A stretch of 9,375 bases of DNA from JAHJRJ01 sp037443685 (lineage in GTDB: Bacteria; Bacteroidota; Ignavibacteria; UBA10030; BY39). The DNA is taken from the NCBI GenBank assembly GCA_037443685.1, contig JBBINX010000081.1:1-9375 (forward strand), in the 5' to 3' direction. Below the pieces are notes generated by a model. That model worked only from the letters and a program-made list of their open reading frames with translations, ran no database searches and was not told where the DNA came from. This document shows, piece by piece, positions 5,733 to 9,375 of the stretch. Positions within the stretch are counted from its first letter, which is position 1. Each line of letters begins with the position of its first letter. Position numbers and translations under genes: made by a program.

Positions 5733-6686
5733 ATGGATGCTTTGAACAATAAAAATATTCCTGTAGACTTTGAGCCAGAGATACTTAAGCTCAAAAAAGA
5801 AATAAATGCCATTATATTAGCTCATTATTATCAGTATTCTGAAATTCAGGATTTAGCTGATTTCGTTGGCGACAGCCTTGAATTGTCTCGTAAAGCTGCA
5901 GCTACAAACAATAAGGTTATAGTTTTTGCAGGAGTTCATTTCATGGCGGAAACAGCAAAAATATTGAGTCCCTATAAACAAGTGTTGCTTCCTGATTTAG
6001 AAGCGGGTTGCTCACTTGCCGAGGGCTGTCCTGCAGATGCGTTTAAACTTTTTAGAGAAGAACATCCAAACCACGTTGCGATTACTTATATTAACTCTAC
6101 GGCTCAAGTAAAAGCATTGAGTGATATTATTTGTACTTCGAGCAGCGCTGAAAAGATTATAAATAAAATACCGAAAAACCAACCCATCATTTTCTCACCC
6201 GATAAGAATTTGGGTAAATATCTAATAAAAAAGACCGGAAGAAACATGGTACTTTGGCAAGGCTCGTGTATTGTACACGAAACTTTCAATGAGAGAAAAA
6301 TAATAGAACTCAAAACCCAATATCCTAATGCAAAACTTATCGCACATCCTGAGTGTGAAGAATCACTTCTTAGCGAAGCTGATTTTATCGGTTCAACGAG
6401 CAGCTTATTGAAGCATGCTCGTGAAAGCAGCGATACGGAATTTATTGTGGCGACTGAAGTGGGTATTATACATCAGATGGAAAAACATTGCCCCGACAAG
6501 TTATTCGTTCCGGCACCGCCTAACGATGCAAGCTGTTCCTGTAACGAATGTCCGTATATGAAATTGAATACGATGGAGAAACTTTATCTGTGTATGAAGA
6601 ACCGCTCCCCAGAAATAACAATCGACGAAAACTTACGACAGAAAGCACTACTTCCAATCCAACGAATGCTTGAGATGTCAGCATAA
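5733..6686 (+). CDS. nadA: quinolinate synthase A
   Basis: NadA condenses iminoaspartate with dihydroxyacetone phosphate to quinolinate, using a [4Fe-4S] cluster, in NAD biosynthesis. The 317-residue protein shows three NadA repeats: AIILAHYYQYSEIQDLADFVGDS (26-48), FAGVHFMAETAKILSP (65-80) with AGCSLAEGCP (91-100), ITYINSTAQVKALSDIICTSS (117-137), WQGSCIVHE (175-183), LIAHPECEESLLSEADFIGSTS (202-223) and CSCNECPYMKLNT (268-280). Cluster ligands are expected to be Cys93, Cys179 and Cys273, with Cys270 giving a CxxC at the last site. Length is typical of the short NadA form. The start has no strong ribosome site. nadB and nadC are not in the window. It follows the small membrane protein by 51 bp. 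Confidence 0.97.
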   Translation: MDALNNKNIPVDFEPEILKLKKEINAIILAHYYQYSEIQDLADFVGDSLELSRKAAATNNKVIVFAGVHFMAETAKILSPYKQVLLPDLEAGCSLAEGCPADAFKLFREEHPNHVAITYINSTAQVKALSDIICTSSSAEKIINKIPKNQPIIFSPDKNLGKYLIKKTGRNMVLWQGSCIVHETFNERKIIELKTQYPNAKLIAHPECEESLLSEADFIGSTSSLLKHARESSDTEFIVATEVGIIHQMEKHCPDKLFVPAPPNDASCSCNECPYMKLNTMEKLYLCMKNRSPEITIDENLRQKALLPIQRMLEMSA

Positions 6687-6756
6687 ATTCCGACCGACTT
6701 TTCCATTGAGCCTACGGCTGATAATATCCCATAAATCTCTCTTTTATTAGATTCGT

Positions 6757-6785
6757 TTGAACATCAATTATTTCTTTTGTATATT
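6757..6785 (+). promoter_or_regulatory. probable asnS promoter
   Basis: TTGAAC (6757-6762) and TATATT (6780-6785) are separated by exactly 17 bp, in the 182-bp gap between nadA and asnS. Transcription would start near 6792 and give a leader of about 77 nt. The preceding T makes TTTG at the -33 position, but unlike the promoters near 560-618 the -10 is not followed by TG. No convincing terminator for the nadA transcript was seen upstream (only AGCC-TAC-GGCT near 6707, without a T run). Confidence 0.45.
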
Positions 6786-6808
6786 AAACTATAAAATTTC
6801 AACTATAG

Positions 6809-6837
6809 GCACCTGCCTGTCTGTTAGGCTGGGATGC
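6809..6837 (+). repeat. hairpin in the asnS leader
   Basis: GCCT (6815-6818) pairs with AGGC (6826-6829) around a 7-base loop. The stem extends past a T-T mismatch with CC/GG, and past a 2-base bulge with GCA/TGC, for 9 bp in all. It is clearly more GC-rich than its surroundings. The sequence ends about 30 bases before the asnS ATG, and GCACCT occurs at both edges (6809-6814 and 6836-6841, as GCACCT). It could be a leader structure or a decayed copy of a CCTGCCTG-type palindromic dispersed repeat. It does not resemble a T-box. Confidence 0.4.
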
Positions 6838-6868
6838 ACCTTTAGCGCAAAAAATAAAAATATCGAAT

Positions 6869-8164
6869 ATGACTCATTATTACATCGAAGAACTCTCAAA
6901 ATACGTTGGCGAAGAAGTCGAAATTAAAGGCTGGCTCTACAACAAACGCTCAAGCGGAAAAATTAGGTTTGTTATACTGCGTGATGGAACTGGACTTGCT
7001 CAATGTGTTATTGTAAAAAATAATGTACCGGAAGAAGTATTTAATTTATTCGACATACTAACGCAGGAATCGTCTCTAATACTAAAAGGGAAAGTCCGCA
7101 AAGAAGACAGGGCTCCTGGCGGTTACGAAATAGAAACAACAGATATTCAAATTGTGCATATTGCCAGCGAATATCCGATTACACCCAAAGAGCATGGTAT
7201 AGAATTCTTAGCTGATAGGCGGCATCTTTGGCTTCGTTCGTTGAGGCAACATGCAATTATGCGCGTGCGGCATGAAATAATTCGGTCAATACGCGAATTT
7301 TTTGATAATCGGGGATTTATTTTGATGGATGCACCCATTTTTACTCCCGCCGCATGCGAAGGAACCAGCACGCTGTTTGAAACCGAATATTTCGATCTGG
7401 GAAAAGCATATCTAACTCAATCTGGGCAATTGTATGGCGAAGCGGGTGCAATGGCATTCGGGAAGATATATGTTTTTGGGCCAACATTCCGTGCCGAAAA
7501 GTCTAAGACTCGTCGCCATTTAACTGAATTTTGGATGGTCGAACCCGAAGTTGCATGGAACGATTTGAGCGACAATATGGAACTTGCAGAAGATTTTTTA
7601 GAACACATAGTAGCTTCAGTTTTAAAAAACCGAAGCAACGAGCTAAAAGTTTTAGAACGCAACACAGAAAAATTGGAGAAGGTGAAAAAACCTTTCCCGC
7701 GCGTTGCATACACAGAAGCTGTTGAAATTTTAAAAAAGAATGGCATCGATTTTCAATGGGGAAACGATTTTGGTGGAACGGATGAAACAATTATTTCAAG
7801 TCAATTCGATAGACCCGTGATCGTTCACCGGTATCCTGCAGAAGTGAAAGCGTTTTATATGAAACGCGACCCTGAAAATCAGAAAGTTGCTTTAGCTATG
7901 GATATACTTGCCCCCGAAGGATACGGCGAAATTGTAGGTGGCAGCCAGCGCGAAGACGATTACGAGGCGTTGGTGCAAAGAATTAAAGAACACAATTTAC
8001 CTATTGAAGCATTCGAGTGGTTCTTAGATTTACGACGTTATGGGTCGGTTCCACACGCAGGATTTGGGCTTGGTATAGAAAGAACTGTGTCGTGGATATG
8101 CGGACTCGAACACATTCGCGAGACGATACCGTTTCCTAGAATGATTTACAGATTAACACCGTAA
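6869..8164 (+). CDS. asnS: asparaginyl-tRNA synthetase (AsnRS)
   Basis: Class IIb synthetase that charges tRNA-Asn directly with asparagine. Residues 1-105 form the OB-fold anticodon domain (VEIKGWLYNKRSSGKIRFVILRD, 17-39). The catalytic domain follows, with motif 1 around 131-160, GTSTLFETEYF (165-175), YLTQSGQLYGE (181-191), motif 2 FRAEKSKTRRHLTEFWMVEPE (207-227), the AsnRS-type GEIVGGSQRE (353-362) and motif 3 GFGLGIERTV (398-407), ending IRETIPFPRMIYRLTP. The length (431) and the lack of the GAD insertion of bacterial AspRS support AsnRS. The archaeal-type short AspRS is the nearest alternative, but the C-terminal block fits AsnRS better. It is preceded by its own promoter and a leader hairpin, so it is probably a separate transcription unit. 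Confidence 0.95.
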   Translation: MTHYYIEELSKYVGEEVEIKGWLYNKRSSGKIRFVILRDGTGLAQCVIVKNNVPEEVFNLFDILTQESSLILKGKVRKEDRAPGGYEIETTDIQIVHIASEYPITPKEHGIEFLADRRHLWLRSLRQHAIMRVRHEIIRSIREFFDNRGFILMDAPIFTPAACEGTSTLFETEYFDLGKAYLTQSGQLYGEAGAMAFGKIYVFGPTFRAEKSKTRRHLTEFWMVEPEVAWNDLSDNMELAEDFLEHIVASVLKNRSNELKVLERNTEKLEKVKKPFPRVAYTEAVEILKKNGIDFQWGNDFGGTDETIISSQFDRPVIVHRYPAEVKAFYMKRDPENQKVALAMDILAPEGYGEIVGGSQREDDYEALVQRIKEHNLPIEAFEWFLDLRRYGSVPHAGFGLGIERTVSWICGLEHIRETIPFPRMIYRLTP

Positions 8165-8170
8165 AGAAAA

Positions 8171-8212
8171 TTCAAAACTCAAAATTCAAAATCCTAAAAA
8201 CAAATTTTGAAT
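8171..8212. repeat. heptamer repeats and inverted repeat between asnS and the ABC genes
   Basis: Three adjacent 7-mers, TTCAAAA, CTCAAAA and TTCAAAA, fill 8171-8191. ATTCAAAAT (8184-8192) then forms a perfect 9-bp inverted repeat with ATTTTGAAT (8204-8212) around an 11-base loop. The hairpin follows the asnS stop by 20 bp and might weakly end the transcript, but it lacks GC pairs and a T run. The whole 80-bp spacer 8165-8244 is very AT-rich and must also contain any promoter for the ABC genes; a TATAAA (8226-8231) is present without a well-spaced -35. Confidence 0.55.
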
Positions 8213-8244
8213 CATAATCCATAAATATAAAATTTAAATTCATA

Positions 8245-9165
8245 ATGTTATCCGTTAAAAATATTCGAAAAGAATTCTCAACAGTCGTTGCTGTTGATGA
8301 TGTTTCGTTTGAAGTAAAACGTGGAGAAGTTTTTGGACTTTTAGGTCCCAATGGTGCAGGTAAAACTACAACCATTCGCACGATACTGAATATCATTCAG
8401 CCCAATAGAGGATATATTTTTTTCGACGAAAAACCATTCGATGCTGCAATCAGAAACAAAATTGGCTATTTACCCGAAGAACGCGGTTTATATAAGAAAA
8501 ATAAATTATTGAACACGATTATTTATTTTGCGACATTAAAAGGCGTGCCTCAAACCGAAGCCAGTAAACGGGCTTACGATTGGTTGAAACGACTCGATTT
8601 ACTTACCTATGCCGACAGGAAAGTGGAAGAACTTTCGAAGGGGAATCAGCAGAAAGTTCAGTTTATTATCGCGATTTTGCATAATCCCGAACTTGTAATT
8701 TTAGATGAACCATTTTCCGGATTAGACCCTGTAAATCAAATTGTGCTGAAAGATTTGTTTATGGAGATGAAAGATAAAGGGAAAGCAATAATATTCTCAA
8801 CGCACATGATGGAACAAGCTGAAAAACTTTCCGATAAAATTTGTTTGATTAATCACGGCAGAGTAGTAATCGAAGGAAAACTTTCTGAGGTTAAAAGCCG
8901 TTTCGGTAAAAACACAGTCCACATTGAGTTCGATGGTGATGCTGGATTTTTAAAATCAATCAGTGGCATCGATAAATTATTGCTTTACGAGAATGCAGCA
9001 GAATTTGAGATCAGCGACCATCAGATCGCAACAAACTTGTTAACCGAATTAGCTGCAAAATTAAAAATCAAAAAATATGAAATGGTAGAGCCATCTCTTC
9101 ATTCGATATTTATCAGTATGGTTGGTGGGAATAAAATTAATAAAAACGAAGGAGTGAATTTATGA
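8245..9165 (+). CDS. ABC exporter ATP-binding protein (NatA-type, with C-terminal DUF4162-like domain)
   Basis: ATPase subunit of an ABC-2-type exporter on the cytoplasmic face of the membrane. In 306 residues it has Walker A GPNGAGKTT (34-42), the NatA-type Q-loop region IGYLPEERGLY (73-83, Glu in place of the usual Gln), signature LSKGNQQ (130-136), Walker B LVILDEP (150-156), D-loop SGLD (158-161) and the switch histidine His187 in STHMMEQAE. The C-terminal region (about 210-295) matches the DUF4162 accessory domain of this subfamily, ending in the usual EPSLHSIFI. All catalytic residues are intact. The substrate is unknown; related NatA proteins are linked to sodium export, but others move quite different compounds. 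It overlaps the next gene by 4 bp (ATGA), so the two are coupled. ATG 8245 has no visible ribosome site. Confidence 0.93.
   Translation: MLSVKNIRKEFSTVVAVDDVSFEVKRGEVFGLLGPNGAGKTTTIRTILNIIQPNRGYIFFDEKPFDAAIRNKIGYLPEERGLYKKNKLLNTIIYFATLKGVPQTEASKRAYDWLKRLDLLTYADRKVEELSKGNQQKVQFIIAILHNPELVILDEPFSGLDPVNQIVLKDLFMEMKDKGKAIIFSTHMMEQAEKLSDKICLINHGRVVIEGKLSEVKSRFGKNTVHIEFDGDAGFLKSISGIDKLLLYENAAEFEISDHQIATNLLTELAAKLKIKKYEMVEPSLHSIFISMVGGNKINKNEGVNL
9149..9154 (+). promoter_or_regulatory. ribosome binding site of the permease gene
   Basis: AAGGAG lies 7 bases before the ATG at 9162, inside the 3' end of the ATPase gene. It is the strongest Shine-Dalgarno match in the window and, with the ATGA overlap, fixes the permease start. 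Confidence 0.75.
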
Positions 9166-9375
9166 TAAAAGCTCTTGCCGTAGCCCGCTGGGAATTTATC
9201 GAAAAAGTGAAGACAAAAGCATTCATTATTTCACTCATACTAACTCCGATTTTTATGATCGGGGCTTTTGTATTACCAACACTTTTAATTACAAAACCAG
9301 ATACTGAACCACGAATTATCGGTGTTATTGATGAAACAAATCGTTTTGGGGAATTACTTGCAAGTCAGTTAGAGA
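9162..9375 (+). CDS. ABC-2 type permease (NatB-like), 5' part only
   Basis: The first 71 codons of the membrane partner of the preceding ATPase; the gene continues past the window edge. The protein starts MIKALAVARWEFIEKVKTKA, an amphipathic cytoplasmic N-terminus with the RWEF(I/L)xxVKTKAF pattern typical of NatB-like ABC-2 permeases. A first transmembrane helix follows (about residues 20-43, IISLILTPIFMIGAFVLP). After it comes the start of the large extracytoplasmic loop (IIGVIDETNRFGELL), where family members have a similar 'xxVVDxTG' segment. The start is supported by a good ribosome site and the 4-bp overlap with the ATPase stop. Confidence 0.88.
   Translation, partial: MIKALAVARWEFIEKVKTKAFIISLILTPIFMIGAFVLPTLLITKPDTEPRIIGVIDETNRFGELLASQLE

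Noticed and set aside
6705..6720. AGCC-TAC-GGCT hairpin after nadA as a terminator
   Set aside because: The stem has 4 bp with a 3-base loop and no T run follows.
8226..8231. TATAAA as a -10 for the ABC exporter genes
   Set aside because: The nearest TTGA-type -35 (8207) gives a 13-bp spacer, and TATAAA-like strings are common in this AT-rich stretch.
1..9375. A new defence, mobile, CRISPR or biosynthetic system
   Set aside because: All sizeable frames are recognised core enzymes or an ABC exporter. No transposase, integrase, direct-repeat array, toxin-antitoxin pair or unexplained multi-gene cluster was seen.

Overview
This is an AT-rich stretch of bacterial chromosome carrying housekeeping genes. 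All nine protein genes lie on the plus strand. Two serine tRNA genes lie on the minus strand at the left end and diverge from them. Several signs point to the FCB group (Bacteroidota/Chlorobiota/Ignavibacteria-like): few Shine-Dalgarno sequences, promoter -10 regions at 554-561 and 611-618 that fit the Bacteroidota form TAnnTTTG, and the folB-folK-deoxynucleoside kinase gene order. That placement is inference from these signs and from protein flavour, not from a search.

Layout: 1-153 holds no gene, only small AT-rich inverted repeats. tRNA-Ser(CGA) (154-240) and tRNA-Ser(GCT) (444-532) are separated by a 203-bp spacer with a strong hairpin (315-342). A divergent regulatory region (533-626) has a clear minus-strand promoter for the tRNAs, a weaker plus-strand promoter for gltX, and a perfect 15-bp palindrome. 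Next come gltX (glutamyl-tRNA synthetase) and glnS (glutaminyl-tRNA synthetase), separated by 1 bp. Then follow folB and folK (two folate-pathway enzymes, 2 bp apart), a deoxynucleoside kinase with a TTG start, a 72-residue single-span membrane protein, and nadA (quinolinate synthase). A 182-bp gap with its own promoter and a leader hairpin precedes asnS (asparaginyl-tRNA synthetase). After an AT-rich spacer with heptamer repeats there is an ABC exporter ATPase, translationally coupled to a permease gene that runs off the right end.

How the genes fit together: the left half is translation supply (two tRNA-Ser, GluRS, GlnRS), with AsnRS further right. Having both GlnRS and AsnRS means the organism can charge tRNA-Gln and tRNA-Asn directly. 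The middle covers folate, nucleotide and NAD precursor supply. The last two genes form a NatAB-type ABC-2 exporter.

I found no new defence, mobile or biosynthetic system. The more interesting points are small: the divergent tRNA/gltX promoter region with its palindrome and possible leaderless gltX transcript, an altered zinc site in GluRS, a kinase start set by a Shine-Dalgarno sequence at a TTG codon, and structured spacer and leader hairpins.
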